A stretch of DNA of 64,000 nt, taken from the NCBI GenBank assembly GCA_021325025.1, contig JAJPHZ010000013.1, forward strand, positions 62,001 through 126,000, in the 5' to 3' direction. The translations under genes were made by a program, and so were the position numbers. Position 1 is the stretch's first letter. Each line of letters begins with the position of its first letter. A model generated the notes under the pieces. It was not told the origin of the DNA and did no database searches. It worked only from the letters and a program-made list of their open reading frames with translations. The DNA is from Pseudomonadota bacterium. GTDB lineage: Bacteria; Desulfobacterota; Binatia; Binatales; Binataceae. This document shows, one piece after another, positions 27,531 to 36,822 of this stretch.

Positions 27531-27905
27531 TCACAACACCTTTTGCGCGCCGTTGTGCTTTGGCCCAGTCGAATCGAGAATTTCTTGGTCGTCACTGAGT
27601 TGGCCGCGGCGCAGCCCGCAATACTGACATTTTCGTCTGAAGGGGTTGCAACCGCCAAAAAGACCACCCCACAGAAACCACTCTCCGCATCGTGGACAGG
27701 GGAACATTTCCCAATAAAATCCAGCGGCAACGGCTAGAGCCACCAACGGTATCGCTATCCATAAAAGAACAGAATCGGCCAGACCGGGACGTATCGTATC
27801 CAAGGTCAATCCGAGCACCATCAGAACCGGAGCCCAACTTAGGGATAAGATCCAAAACAACCACATGCGCGCGCGGAGATCCCGCCACGCCTGGTCGTAA
27901 CTCAT
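27531..27905 (-). CDS. Small membrane protein with C-terminal zinc ribbon
   Basis: About 124 residues: two predicted transmembrane helices (MWLFWILSLSWAPVLMVLGL and LLWIAIPLVALAVAAGFYW) followed by a zinc ribbon with CPRCGEWF and CQYCGL. I do not recognise a named family. The start is uncertain: ATG 27905 is given, ATG 27953 is possible, and the frame remains open up to 28112, where it would run into the tRNA-Cys gene and so cannot be coding. No strong ribosome site was found at any candidate. It is convergent with the persulfide dioxygenase gene. Confidence 0.6.
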   Translation of the reverse strand: MSYDQAWRDLRARMWLFWILSLSWAPVLMVLGLTLDTIRPGLADSVLLWIAIPLVALAVAAGFYWEMFPCPRCGEWFLWGGLFGGCNPFRRKCQYCGLRRGQLSDDQEILDSTGPKHNGAQKVL

Positions 27906-28050
27906 CGGCGGCCGGGGCGAATTGGTAATCCACGCCCATATGTCCCGAAACATCTTGACCAAAGCTACAGGATTCCGGCGCTCGTTGCTTTTGACCGCCC
28001 AGGCAGCGAGGGCAGCGTGCGCAGGAGCACCTTTCTTTTTGAGGATTTGT

Positions 28051-28126
28051 TGGAGGCGGCGAGCGGATTCGAACCGCTGAATGGAGGTTTTGCAGACCTC
28101 TCCCTTAACCACTTGGGTACGCCGCC
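28051..28126 (-). tRNA. tRNA-Cys (anticodon GCA)
   Basis: Read on the minus strand, it gives a complete cloverleaf. The acceptor GGCGGCG pairs with CGCCGCC, and there is a D-arm with CCC/GGG. The anticodon stem GAGGT/ACCTC carries a loop with GCA, and the T-arm AGCGG/CCGCT has the loop TTCGAAT. The 3' CCA is encoded. The discriminator is U, as expected for cysteine tRNA. No integrase or mobile-element gene adjoins it. Confidence 0.95.
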
Positions 28127-28400
28127 TCTGGGCCGACTGGTGAACTTAAATGCGTATCATGAGCCGCACTCCGTCGCAATTGGGCGGCTTTTGAGCAGTC
28201 GGTCTCCGTGGCATGGTCCAGCGCAGGCCGTCTGCCCGCCGATGACGCGCCGGCGTGTCTCGCTCGCGCCATCGCTCAAAAAAGGGTGGCGCGAGCACGC
28301 ATGCTCACGCAACGATGGCAGGTACGGCGGCCCGCCCCACTAATATCCACTGTGCGCACCGACCCTGCCAGCGATGCACCTTACGTGGCATGATGGAACC

Positions 28401-29861
28401 ATGGCAGCCATCAGCGAATACGATCTTTTTATCGACGGCCAGGTCTGCCGCAGCGATGACCGCTACGAGCAGACCTATCCGTACACGGGCGAGGTGGTGG
28501 CGCGAATCGCGCGGGCCAATGCGGAGCACATTGATGCCGCGATTGGGGCGGCATCGCGAGCCTTTGAGGTCACGCGCCGATTCTCGCGCGCGCGCCGCGC
28601 GGAACTGCTGACCGCGATTGCGCAGGCGATCGCCGAGCGGCGGGCCGAATTCGCGCGCGCGATCACCTATTGCACCGGCAAGCCGATCAGCTACGCGCGC
28701 GCCGAAGTTTCGCGCTCGGTTGGTGTGTTCACGCTGGCGGCCGAAGAAGCCAAACGCTTCGGCGGACGCTACGAGCCGCTCGATTTCGACCCGGCCCGCC
28801 CCGCCGCGCTCGGAATGGTGGAGCGCTTCCCGATCGGGCCCATCACTGCGATTGCGCCCTTCAACTTCCCGCTCAACCTGGTAAGCCACAAGGTCGCGCC
28901 GGCGCTGGCCACCGGCAATACGTTGATCGTCAAGCCGCCGCCGCAATGCCCCGCTCCGGCCCTGATGCTGGCTGAAATCGCCACTGCGGCGGGCGCTCCG
29001 CCCGGTGCCGTCAACGTCATCTCGGCCGACCCGCCCGTGGCCGAGCGCCTCGTTACCGATGACCGCGTCAAGATGCTGCTCTTTACCGGCAGCACCAGGG
29101 TAGGGTGGTCGCTGCGCGACAAGGCCGGGCGCAAACGCGTGACCCTGGAGCTGGGCGGCAACGGCGGATTGATCGTGGACGAGGACGTCGATTTGGAGCT
29201 CGCCGCCCGCCAGGCCGCGCGCGGCGCCTTCGTTCATGCGGGCCAGGTCTGCCTGTCGGTCCAGCGCATCTTCGTCCATCACAAGGTGTATGACCGCTTC
29301 CTCAAGCATTTCGTGGACGAAACCGAACGCTTCCCCATCGGCGATCCGATGGACGACAAGACCCTGGCCGGCCCGCTGATCGACAATGCCGCCGCCGATC
29401 GCGTGATGAACTGGATCGCGGAAGCACAGACCGCTGGCGCACCCATCCTGACCGGGAATCGCCGCCAGGGCACGGTGGTTGCACCGACCATAATTGAAAC
29501 GCGCGAGAGCAGGTTCCATCGCCTGCGCGTGTGGTGCGAGGAAGTCTTCGGCCCGGTCGCGACGGTCGAGCCGGTCGAGTCGTTCGCCGCTGCCGTGCGC
29601 GAAGTCAACGACTCGCCCTACGGCTTGCAGGCCGGCGTGCTCACCAACAATCTCGAACATGCAATCCTGGCGTTTCGCGAGATCGACGCGGGGGCGGTAA
29701 TCGTCGGGGAGACCGGCGTATTCCGCGTCGACAGCTACCCCTTCGGCGGCGTGAAGGACTCCGGAACAGGACGCGAGGGGGTGCGCTACGCGATGGAGTC
29801 GATGACCGAGCCCAAGATGCTGGTGCTCAATGTGCCGGGAGCGTTGAGCGCCGGGCGTTGA
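28401..29861 (+). CDS. NAD(P)-dependent aldehyde dehydrogenase
   Basis: A 486-residue ALDH-superfamily enzyme. The general-base glutamate is E250 in LELGGNGG and the nucleophilic cysteine is C284 in GQVCLSVQR. The cofactor-binding segment TAIAPFNFPLNLV precedes them, and EVFGPVATVEP lies near the end. This pattern is closest to the glyceraldehyde-3-phosphate/succinate-semialdehyde-like ALDH groups, but the substrate is not assigned. ATG 28401 is preferred over an in-frame ATG at 28374. The next gene is an Fe-S/flavin reductase 70 bases downstream on the same strand, so they may share an mRNA. Confidence 0.9.
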   Translation: MAAISEYDLFIDGQVCRSDDRYEQTYPYTGEVVARIARANAEHIDAAIGAASRAFEVTRRFSRARRAELLTAIAQAIAERRAEFARAITYCTGKPISYARAEVSRSVGVFTLAAEEAKRFGGRYEPLDFDPARPAALGMVERFPIGPITAIAPFNFPLNLVSHKVAPALATGNTLIVKPPPQCPAPALMLAEIATAAGAPPGAVNVISADPPVAERLVTDDRVKMLLFTGSTRVGWSLRDKAGRKRVTLELGGNGGLIVDEDVDLELAARQAARGAFVHAGQVCLSVQRIFVHHKVYDRFLKHFVDETERFPIGDPMDDKTLAGPLIDNAAADRVMNWIAEAQTAGAPILTGNRRQGTVVAPTIIETRESRFHRLRVWCEEVFGPVATVEPVESFAAAVREVNDSPYGLQAGVLTNNLEHAILAFREIDAGAVIVGETGVFRVDSYPFGGVKDSGTGREGVRYAMESMTEPKMLVLNVPGALSAGR

Positions 29862-29931
29862 CTTTGCGCCCCAGCGCGCGCATTTTCGCCTCGCAACAAA
29901 CAGGCGCGTGTCCGGCGCGCGCGAGGTATCG

Positions 29932-31890
29932 ATGGCCAACGAGCAAGGGCGGGAGCTTTACCCGCATCTGTTTTCCCCAATTCGCATCGGATCGCTGGAA
30001 CTGCCCAACCGCATCACGATGGCGGCGATGTACACCGCCTCGGGTTCGGCCAACGGGATGGTGACCGAGCGCCAGATCAACTACTACCGGGCGCGCGCGG
30101 CGGCCGGCGTCGCGCTGATCGCGACTGAGCTGATCGGTATCGACCCCTACGGCTTCACCAATCGCTTCATGCTGCGCCTGGATCACGACCGCTACGTGGC
30201 GCCGCTGCGCCGTCTGACCGATGCCATTCACGACGCCGGCGGACGCATCGCCGCGCAGATCTCCCATCAGGGCCGCATGGTGGCCTCCACCTTCAGCCAG
30301 CGCACGCCGGTGGCCCCCTCGCCGGTGCCGTTTGCGATGTCGGAGACACCGCGCGCCCTGCGCCGCGACGAGATCCCCGCCATCGTGGAGAGCTTTGCGC
30401 GCGCCGCGCGCCGGGCACAGCAGGCCGGCTTCGACGCTGTCGAACTGCACATGGCGCACGGCTACCTGATCAACGAGTTCCTCTCCAAACTCACCAATCA
30501 GCGCACCGACGAATATGGCGGCGACGTGCGCGGGCGCGCGCGCTTCGCCCTGGAAGTGCTGGCTGCGGTGCGAGCCGCGGTCGGCAGCAGCTTCCCGATT
30601 ATCTGCAAGCTCGCGGTCAACGAAGGAGTGCCCGGCGGCTATGAGAGCGAGGAGGGGGGCGAAATTGCCCGGATGCTCGAGCAGGGCGGCGCCGATGCGA
30701 TTAGCACCTCGGTCAGCGAAGCGCAGGGACAGGGTTCCGAATTTACCAAGGAAGTCCCGCCGATGTACTTCGCGCCCGGCTCCGACGTGCCGCTGGCGGA
30801 GGCGGTCAAGGCCAGGGTGAAGATCCCGGTGGGCGCGCGCGGACGTATCACCACGCCGGAGCTGGCCGAGGAAATCCTGGCCGCCGGCCGGGCGGACTTC
30901 ATCGTGATCGGGCGCGGGCTGATTGCCGATCACGAGTGGGCGCGGAAGGCGGGACAAGGACGCTCGGCTGATATCTGTCCGTGCATCGGATGCCTGCAAG
31001 GCTGCTTTGACCGCCTGATTGTAGACCTGCCGATAAGCTGCCTGACCAACCCGCGCGCCGCCAACGAAGCCGACTATCCGTGGACGCCGGCGGCGCGCCG
31101 CCGCCATGTGCTGGTCGTGGGTGGCGGACCGGGCGGGATGCAGGCGGCGCTGACCGCGGCCCGCCGCGGCCATCGCGTAACGCTGTGGGAGAGGAATCGG
31201 CGCCTGGGTGGCGCTTTCATCGCGGCGGCCAGTCCGCCGGGCAAGGGCGACTTCAACAACTATACCTCCTATCTGACGCGGGAGCTGGAAAAAGCGGAGG
31301 TTGCAATAACCCTGGGCAAGAACGCCGACGCCCAGGCCGTCGCCGCCGTGCAGCCCGACGTTGTAATCGTCGCGACTGGCGCCACAGTGGTCCCTGCGCA
31401 GGTTCCCGGCGATGGCACCATGCCGGTGTTCGACATCTATGGCGACCTCTACTTCCGGGACGTGCCCGCACAGCATCTGGCGGTGCTGGGCGCGGCGCGG
31501 GTCTTCTGTGAGACCGCGCAATGGTTGGCGGCCAGGGGCAAGCAGGTCACCATGATTGCGCAGGACGTGGCCCTGGCGCGCGACGCCGGGATGTACATCT
31601 GCAGAGTGCTGCGCGAGCAGTTGCACAGCAGTGAGATCGCGATTTACTTGCGCGCGGGCGTGGCCTGGACTTCCAAAGGCAAGGTGGTGATCGATCGCGA
31701 CGGAATCCGCGATACGCTAAACGGCATCGACGCGGTGGTGGCGGCGGGCGAGCGGCGTCCTAATCCGGACCTGGCGCAGGAACTGATTGCATTGGGCCTG
31801 CGCACGATCGTCATCGGCGACGCCTCCAGTCCGCGCGACGCATTTCGCGCCACACAGGACGCCTTTGCCGCCGTTTACAACCTGGAATGA
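29932..31890 (+). CDS. 2,4-dienoyl-CoA reductase-type Fe-S/FMN/FAD oxidoreductase
   Basis: A 652-residue member of the NADH:flavin oxidoreductase / 2,4-dienoyl-CoA reductase family. Residues ~1-340 form an Old Yellow Enzyme-type FMN barrel (LFSPIRIGSLELPNRI at the start, ELHMAHGYLINEFLS in the middle). Cysteines C349, C351, C354 and C358 supply the 4Fe-4S cluster region (CPCIGCLQGC). A dinucleotide-binding domain follows (VLVVGGGPGGMQAAL). Such enzymes reduce activated C=C bonds or demethylate amines using NAD(P)H. Start 29932 is preceded by GAGG. The adjacent ALDH and alpha/beta hydrolase suggest one catabolic unit; the substrate is unknown. Confidence 0.9.
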   Translation: MANEQGRELYPHLFSPIRIGSLELPNRITMAAMYTASGSANGMVTERQINYYRARAAAGVALIATELIGIDPYGFTNRFMLRLDHDRYVAPLRRLTDAIHDAGGRIAAQISHQGRMVASTFSQRTPVAPSPVPFAMSETPRALRRDEIPAIVESFARAARRAQQAGFDAVELHMAHGYLINEFLSKLTNQRTDEYGGDVRGRARFALEVLAAVRAAVGSSFPIICKLAVNEGVPGGYESEEGGEIARMLEQGGADAISTSVSEAQGQGSEFTKEVPPMYFAPGSDVPLAEAVKARVKIPVGARGRITTPELAEEILAAGRADFIVIGRGLIADHEWARKAGQGRSADICPCIGCLQGCFDRLIVDLPISCLTNPRAANEADYPWTPAARRRHVLVVGGGPGGMQAALTAARRGHRVTLWERNRRLGGAFIAAASPPGKGDFNNYTSYLTRELEKAEVAITLGKNADAQAVAAVQPDVVIVATGATVVPAQVPGDGTMPVFDIYGDLYFRDVPAQHLAVLGAARVFCETAQWLAARGKQVTMIAQDVALARDAGMYICRVLREQLHSSEIAIYLRAGVAWTSKGKVVIDRDGIRDTLNGIDAVVAAGERRPNPDLAQELIALGLRTIVIGDASSPRDAFRATQDAFAAVYNLE

Positions 31891-31959
31891 AGTTTTTCCC
31901 TCCCCTTCTGCGGCCTGCTGCTGTGGAAGAGGATGAGGGAAGAGGGGTCTGGGAGCTCG

Positions 31960-32607
31960 ATGAGCGACGACCTCAATCTGAGCATCACCGGCGTCCAACC
32001 GCTGATCGAGATCGCCGGCGCGCGCCGCCTGTTGGTGGCCACCACGCGCGGCACGATCCGGATGGTCATGCATCAGGTGGAAAAGGCGCAGCGCGCCGTC
32101 CTCTGTCTGGGCGGCGCTGGCGGCGGGATGGACGGGCCTGCGATGCTCTATGCGCGGCTGGGGCTGGAAGCAGGCGCGCGGGGGCTTACGGTATTGCGCG
32201 TGCGCTACCGGATGCCGAATGAGATGGTGGAATGCGTGCTCGACGCGATGGCGGGGCTGTCCTTGCTCAAGGGCATCGGCCACCAGCGCGCCGCCCTGAT
32301 CGGCCATTCTTTCGGCGGCGGCGTTGCGATCGCCACCGCGACGCTCAATCCGATGGCGGTGGCGGTCGCCGCGATCTCCAGCCAGCTCGGCGGCGCGCAA
32401 AACGTCGCGCAACTGGCGCCGCGTCCGCTGCTGCTGATTCACGGCACCGCCGACACCGTGCTGCGCGAAGAAAGTTCGCGGTTGATTTTCGCGCGCGCCA
32501 AAGAGCCCAAAACGCTTAAGCTGTTTGCGGGCGCCGACCACGGCCTGACCCAGGTGGGCGATGAGGTCCATCAACTGGTCAGCCAGTGGCTGAGCGAGAA
32601 CGTCTGA
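31960..32607 (+). CDS. Alpha/beta hydrolase (dienelactone hydrolase-like)
   Basis: A 215-residue alpha/beta hydrolase. The nucleophile elbow is GHSFGG with S117, the acid is D165 in HGTADTVL and the base is H194 in GADHGL, in the expected order and spacing for a catalytic triad. There is no signal peptide, so it acts in the cytoplasm. The ATG at 31960 follows GGGAG. It comes 69 bases after the ene-reductase gene on the same strand, so it is probably part of that catabolic group. The ester, lactone or thioester substrate cannot be inferred. Confidence 0.85.
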   Translation: MSDDLNLSITGVQPLIEIAGARRLLVATTRGTIRMVMHQVEKAQRAVLCLGGAGGGMDGPAMLYARLGLEAGARGLTVLRVRYRMPNEMVECVLDAMAGLSLLKGIGHQRAALIGHSFGGGVAIATATLNPMAVAVAAISSQLGGAQNVAQLAPRPLLLIHGTADTVLREESSRLIFARAKEPKTLKLFAGADHGLTQVGDEVHQLVSQWLSENV

Positions 32608-32657
32608 GGGGATACCAGCAGAATGACCGAACCGGCTGGGCGCCAGTCGCCAGGAGG

Positions 32658-33692
32658 TTACCGATAGCCCTGGATGGTGACGACGGCGGTCTGGCCCATA
32701 CGGAAGGGATATTCGGGATTGTTGGGGCCCAGGATGACGCGCACCGGAAAGCGCTGCGACAGGCGCACCCAGTTAAGGGTCGGCTCTACCTGCGGCAAGC
32801 CGGCCACGGTGGCACCATTTTCCTGGTAAAGCCCCCATCCGATCCCCTGCACGCGGCCGCGAAAGCGGCGGTTGGGATAGCTCAGCAAAAACACCTCCGC
32901 GCTCATGCCGGGGCGAATGTGGGAGAGGAAAGTCTCGCGGAAGTTCGCCATCACGTACCAGGTGCGGTTGTCGATGAGGCTGAGCACTTCGCGGCCCTCA
33001 TTGGCATATTGGCCGACCGCGATGTTGAGGTTGGTGACGTAGCCGTCAAACGGCGCCCGAACGTAGCAGTAATCTACATTGAGTTTGGCGTCGTAAACCG
33101 CCGCCTCGGCGGCCTTGCGCCGCGCGTTGATGTCGCCATACTGGCCCAGTTGATTGTGCGCCTGGCGCACCGCCGAGCGCGCGTTGTCGACCGCGGCCTG
33201 GGCCGCGCGCGCCTTGCTGCGCGCGTCGAACACGTCGTTGGCGGTGACGAAATGGCGCTTGAGCAGCGGCTCGATGCGCGCCAGGTACTGCGCGGCATAG
33301 GCGGCGTCGGCGGCGCGCCGTTTCTGCTCGGCCTGCGCGGCGGCAATCGCATCCTGCAGGGCTTTGATTTCAAGGTTGGTCAGATCAAGCTTTGCCTGGG
33401 CGGCGTCGAGCGCCGAGCGATAGGGGCGCGGATCGACGACAAACAGCAGGTCGCCTTCCTTGACGTGCTGATTATCCACCACCGGCAGCTTGACGATCGG
33501 CCCGCCGACGTGAGGCGCGATGCCGACGCTGTTGGCGCGCACGTAGGCGTCGTCGGTGCGCGGGTAGACGTAGTAGAGCATCCCCACGTAGGCTGCCGCC
33601 GCGATTGCGCCGGCCATAATCGCGAGGCCCAGCAGGCGCCCCACAAGCTGCGCCGCCAGCGGTGCTCTTGGCATTGATTGCTGCGCTTGCAT
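32658..33692 (-). CDS. HlyD/MdtN-type membrane fusion protein
   Basis: A 344-residue periplasmic adaptor. It has one N-terminal transmembrane helix (~18-42), the family motif YPRTDDAYV just after it, a biotinyl-lipoyl-like half (VGGPIVKLPVVDNQHVKEGD), a long alpha-helical hairpin with coiled-coil character (~90-210), and the second lipoyl half plus beta barrel. This is the EmrA/AaeA/MdtN subfamily that links an inner-membrane pump to a TolC-like channel. It starts 6 bases after the YtcA-like gene, forming an operon with it. The outer-membrane component is encoded divergently at 34113. No inner-membrane pump gene is present. Confidence 0.9.
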   Translation of the reverse strand: MQAQQSMPRAPLAAQLVGRLLGLAIMAGAIAAAAYVGMLYYVYPRTDDAYVRANSVGIAPHVGGPIVKLPVVDNQHVKEGDLLFVVDPRPYRSALDAAQAKLDLTNLEIKALQDAIAAAQAEQKRRAADAAYAAQYLARIEPLLKRHFVTANDVFDARSKARAAQAAVDNARSAVRQAHNQLGQYGDINARRKAAEAAVYDAKLNVDYCYVRAPFDGYVTNLNIAVGQYANEGREVLSLIDNRTWYVMANFRETFLSHIRPGMSAEVFLLSYPNRRFRGRVQGIGWGLYQENGATVAGLPQVEPTLNWVRLSQRFPVRVILGPNNPEYPFRMGQTAVVTIQGYR

Positions 33693-33698
33693 CAGCTT

Positions 33699-33989
33699 TC
33701 AGATGCGGTTGAAAAACGCCAGGTAGGCAAGGCAGGAAAGCAGCACGGCCAGGCTCGCATACACCAGCATCGGCGGTCCCATGTGCGCTTCAAGTCCCAG
33801 CCGCACGAACACCGGGCGGATTATTGCGGTTAGAATCGCGCCCGCAATCAGGCAGATGAGCCAGCTCGGAAAATCGGCCCCCGCAACGTTGATCACCGGA
33901 TCGCATCCGGCGAGCGCCGGAGCACCAAGCCCCAGCGCCGCCGCGCCAGGCCAGAGGGTTGTATCGATGCGGGTCGCGCGGGGTTTCAA
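33699..33989 (-). CDS. ytcA: YtcA-like small lipoprotein
   Basis: A 96-residue protein. A TTG start at 33989 gives a signal peptide (MKPRATRIDTTLWPG at its start) ending in a lipobox ALAGC, with lipidated Cys 29. The rest has two hydrophobic helices and the segment GADFPSWLICLIAGAILT, which parallels GAYYPSWFFCAIASLILT of E. coli YtcA. That gene sits beside mdtN-mdtO-mdtP, and here too it adjoins an MdtN-like adaptor and an MdtP-like channel. There is no ATG in frame and no clear ribosome site, so the exact start is uncertain. Function of YtcA is not established. Confidence 0.75.
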   Translation of the reverse strand: MKPRATRIDTTLWPGAAALGLGAPALAGCDPVINVAGADFPSWLICLIAGAILTAIIRPVFVRLGLEAHMGPPMLVYASLAVLLSCLAYLAFFNRI

Positions 33990-34112
33990 CGTGGAGATTG
34001 TGCATAAGCGTCGCGCAACATTCAACGGCGCCAGGCCATCCGCACTCGCCCGGCATTTCGCATCGCGCGCCGGGGCGGTGTACTTAACGCCAAGTCCAAT
34101 GGGCGAGGCGAT

Positions 34113-35651
34113 ATGAAGAAGAACAACCGGCAGACAGCAGGGTTCGGACAGGTCCAGAGGTGCGCCGTCAAAGGCGGGAGTCGGAACCGATGGCGCTGGT
34201 GGGCGGGGATTGCCGTGGGAGCGGCAGTCCTGCCGGGCCTGTGTGGATGCGTGTACCTGCAACACCAGCCCGAATTCGACCCGGCTCAATTCGCGGCCCG
34301 CGCCGCCGATCGGCCCTGGGTTGCGCCCGCCGGCGGTCAGGAATATGCCGTACCCGCTGACGCCATGGCGCCCGCGGCAATAGCGCCGCCGGCGGCGCAT
34401 AAGCTGTACGACCTGCCCGAGCTAATCGACCTCGCGCTGCGCCACAATCCTGCCACCCACCAGGCATGGGCCGCGGCGCGTGCTGCGGCCGCGGCGTGGG
34501 GCAGCACACGGGCGTCCTATTATCCGAGCGCCGGCTTTGAGGGCGATGCCGGTTACACCAAGTTTCAGTTTGAAGATGAGTTCAACGACATCGTCATCAA
34601 GCAATGGGAATACAGCCCGATGGTCCAACTGAACTATGTGCTGCTGGACTTCGGGCGGCGCAGCGCGGCAGCCGACGCCGCGCGCCAGCAACTGGCGGCC
34701 GCCGACTTTCTGTTCAACCGTAAAATCCAGGAGGTGGTGTTCGCCACCCAGCGCGCCTTTTATGCCCTATCCGCCTCCAAGGCCGCGGTGGAAGCGGCGC
34801 GCAAGAACGTGGAACTGACGCAGACCGATGTCGACGCGGTCAGCCAACGGCTTGACCTCGGGCTGGCCACTGAGCCTGCGCTGCTGCTGGCGCGCGAGCG
34901 CCGCGCGCAGGCCGGCTACGACCTGGAAAACGCCAAACTGCTGGTGCGCGACGCGCAGGCCGACCTCGCTGCCGCGCTGGGGATGGCGGCCAATGCGCCG
35001 CTGGACGTGGAGAATCTCGATCGCCAACCGATCCCGCATCAGTTGGGCGCCAGCGTCGACCAGCTAATCGACCGTGCGGTCAAGCAGCGCCCCGACCTGG
35101 CCGCGCAGGTGGCCGCCCTGCGCCGGCGCGAGGCGGAACTGCGCAGGACTCAGGCTGCGTGGTATCCGACCGTGGGTCTGTCGGCGGTCTACGGCGAGAA
35201 CCTGTGGAACTACAATTGGAACAGCCTGCCGGTGGTCAACTCGCTGCTTCCCCAGTACGCCGCCCATCTGACGATGCAATGGGACCTGTTCACCGGCCTG
35301 CGCCGTCTCAACGACATCCGCCAGGCCACCGCACAGCGCGACGCCGCGCGCGCCGCGTTGCAAGCCTCGGAAGTCGATGCGACCGCCCAGGTCTGGCATG
35401 CCTATTTTCAGTTCAGGTCGGCACGCAAGAAATACGAGTATGCGCAGGCTATCCTGTCTGCCTCGCAGGAGGCCTACGATTCCAATCTCGAAGCTTATCG
35501 CCAGGGACTCAGCACGATCGTCGAGCTGCTCTCCGCCGGCAATGATCTCGCCACTGCCCGCTACACGCTGATTCAGAGCAAAGCCGACCTGCTGACGGCG
35601 TCGGCCGCGGTCGCCTACGCCGCCGGGGCGGTGCCGATGCCAAACCGCTGA
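34113..35651 (+). CDS. TolC-family outer-membrane efflux lipoprotein (MdtP/OprM-like)
   Basis: A 512-residue outer-membrane channel subunit. The N-terminal signal ends in a lipobox-like LCGC (C46), so it is probably lipid-anchored like OprM. Two homologous halves with long heptad-rich helices follow (LPELIDLALRHNPATHQAW, then RAVKQRPDLAAQVAALRRRE), separated by beta-strand sections such as VQLNYVLLDFGRRSA and LTMQWDLFTGLRRL. It would trimerise to form the export duct for the adaptor encoded on the other strand at 32658. The ATG follows GAGG in the 123-base divergent promoter region. Confidence 0.9.
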   Translation: MKKNNRQTAGFGQVQRCAVKGGSRNRWRWWAGIAVGAAVLPGLCGCVYLQHQPEFDPAQFAARAADRPWVAPAGGQEYAVPADAMAPAAIAPPAAHKLYDLPELIDLALRHNPATHQAWAAARAAAAAWGSTRASYYPSAGFEGDAGYTKFQFEDEFNDIVIKQWEYSPMVQLNYVLLDFGRRSAAADAARQQLAAADFLFNRKIQEVVFATQRAFYALSASKAAVEAARKNVELTQTDVDAVSQRLDLGLATEPALLLARERRAQAGYDLENAKLLVRDAQADLAAALGMAANAPLDVENLDRQPIPHQLGASVDQLIDRAVKQRPDLAAQVAALRRREAELRRTQAAWYPTVGLSAVYGENLWNYNWNSLPVVNSLLPQYAAHLTMQWDLFTGLRRLNDIRQATAQRDAARAALQASEVDATAQVWHAYFQFRSARKKYEYAQAILSASQEAYDSNLEAYRQGLSTIVELLSAGNDLATARYTLIQSKADLLTASAAVAYAAGAVPMPNR

Positions 35652-35715
35652 GCAGGCGGCAAAGCATGTGAATAAATAATCAAAATAACGTCTGTCGGAT
35701 ATTTGTCGCCGATCT

Positions 35716-35731
35716 TGGTATCGACCTTGCT
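35716..35731 (+). promoter_or_regulatory. Weak sigma-54-like element before the Phenol_MetA_deg gene
   Basis: TGGTATCGACCTTGCT keeps the TGG of the -24 box and a full TTGCT -12 box, but has three mismatches in between. The implied start (~35742) would leave only a few bases before the ATG at 35746, so either the mRNA is nearly leaderless or the match is chance. Confidence 0.2.
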
Positions 35732-35745
35732 GTTCAATCGAGTCA

Positions 35746-36699
35746 ATGATCGACTGCAATTTACATACGACCGGAAGCCTACCGGTTGCTTTCATCGCGC
35801 TGGCGATATTACCGATCTGCCGCGCTTCGGTGTCCGCATCGGAATATGGAATCAGCACTTATCGTCCGGGCCTGATGGATCTGTATTCCGGGATGCTGCC
35901 CGCGCCGGGAAATGGCATCGTGAAGAGTCTCTTCATGTACCAGGACGCCACCGCGCGGGCGGTCACCGAGGACGGCCGGGTCGAAGTGCATACCCACACG
36001 ATTACATACAACGAGGCGATCTTTGCCGCCTACGTGACCAGCGTACCGGTGCTGGGATCGCACTGGGCATTCGGCACCATCCAAATGTTCAGAATAGCGT
36101 CGCAGTCGGCCGACGCCGGATTGCGCGGTGGACCGCTGCACAATCAAAGCACCACGATTGGCAGTTTCGGCGACGGCATCTTCATACCGGGCATGTTGAA
36201 TTGGAACTTCGGCCAGTTCCATTTGACGGGCGCGTTTTGTTTTTACGCACCCACCGGCCAATACAACCGTTCGCGCATCATCAGTATCGGACTCAACCGG
36301 TGGGCGTTCGAACCCGACGTGGGGCTGACCTGGATGGATCGGCGCGGACGCGAAGCCTCTTTATTTGTCGGCTACACGGTCAACACCACTAACCAGGCCA
36401 CGCATTATCAAAGTGGCAACGAATTTCATGCCGATTTCGCCCTGGCGCAGCATTTCCCCAATGGCTTGCTGATCGGGATAGCCGGTTATGCGCTGCAGCA
36501 GACGACCGCCGACAACGGTGCCGGCGCCATCCTCGGACCATTCAAGGGAAGAGTAATCGGACTTGGACCGCTGGTAGGTGAGACGATCAGAATCGGCGAA
36601 TTGCCAATTAATTTTACTTTCAAATACGTCTTTGAATTTGCCGAGGAAAACCGCTCGTCGGGGGATGAACTATGGTTTACGGCTGCAGTCCACTTCTGA
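35746..36699 (+). CDS. Outer-membrane Phenol_MetA_deg (SphA-like) family protein
   Basis: A 317-residue protein with an N-terminal signal segment (LPVAFIALAILPICRASVSAS). It continues with alternating beta strands typical of a small outer-membrane barrel and ends with an aromatic residue (FTAAVHF). The mid-region FYAPTGQYN and the later EPDVGLTWMDRRG/ASLFVGYTVNTTN agree with the MetA-pathway-of-phenol-degradation family, thought to pass hydrophobic compounds across the outer membrane. The start is taken at the first ATG; no good ribosome site is visible. It lies between the efflux channel and a hybrid kinase on the same strand. Confidence 0.8.
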   Translation: MIDCNLHTTGSLPVAFIALAILPICRASVSASEYGISTYRPGLMDLYSGMLPAPGNGIVKSLFMYQDATARAVTEDGRVEVHTHTITYNEAIFAAYVTSVPVLGSHWAFGTIQMFRIASQSADAGLRGGPLHNQSTTIGSFGDGIFIPGMLNWNFGQFHLTGAFCFYAPTGQYNRSRIISIGLNRWAFEPDVGLTWMDRRGREASLFVGYTVNTTNQATHYQSGNEFHADFALAQHFPNGLLIGIAGYALQQTTADNGAGAILGPFKGRVIGLGPLVGETIRIGELPINFTFKYVFEFAEENRSSGDELWFTAAVHF

Positions 36700-36822
36700 C
36701 TGATTTTGACGCAGCCCGGGCTGATGAGAATTGGGCGGCGGCGTTGTGTTCGTCGCCGCTTAGCCGATCGGACACATATGTTCCATTTGGTATCAGGCCC
36801 TCAACCTTAAAGGTCACACACG

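Noticed and set aside
27906..28112. Extension of the zinc-ribbon membrane protein into the tRNA-Cys gene
   Set aside because: A protein start inside a complete tRNA gene is not credible; the region is treated as non-coding or of uncertain start.
28051..28126. tRNA-Cys as an integration site for a mobile element
   Set aside because: No integrase, no duplicated tRNA 3' end and no phage-like genes on either side.
29827..31626. A 599-codon minus-strand reading frame
   Set aside because: Shadow of the Fe-S/flavin reductase gene on the plus strand, with typical His/Arg/Ala-rich antisense composition.
36723..36770. GC-rich hairpin after the Phenol_MetA_deg gene
   Set aside because: The stem is imperfect and no U-tract follows, so it is not called a terminator.
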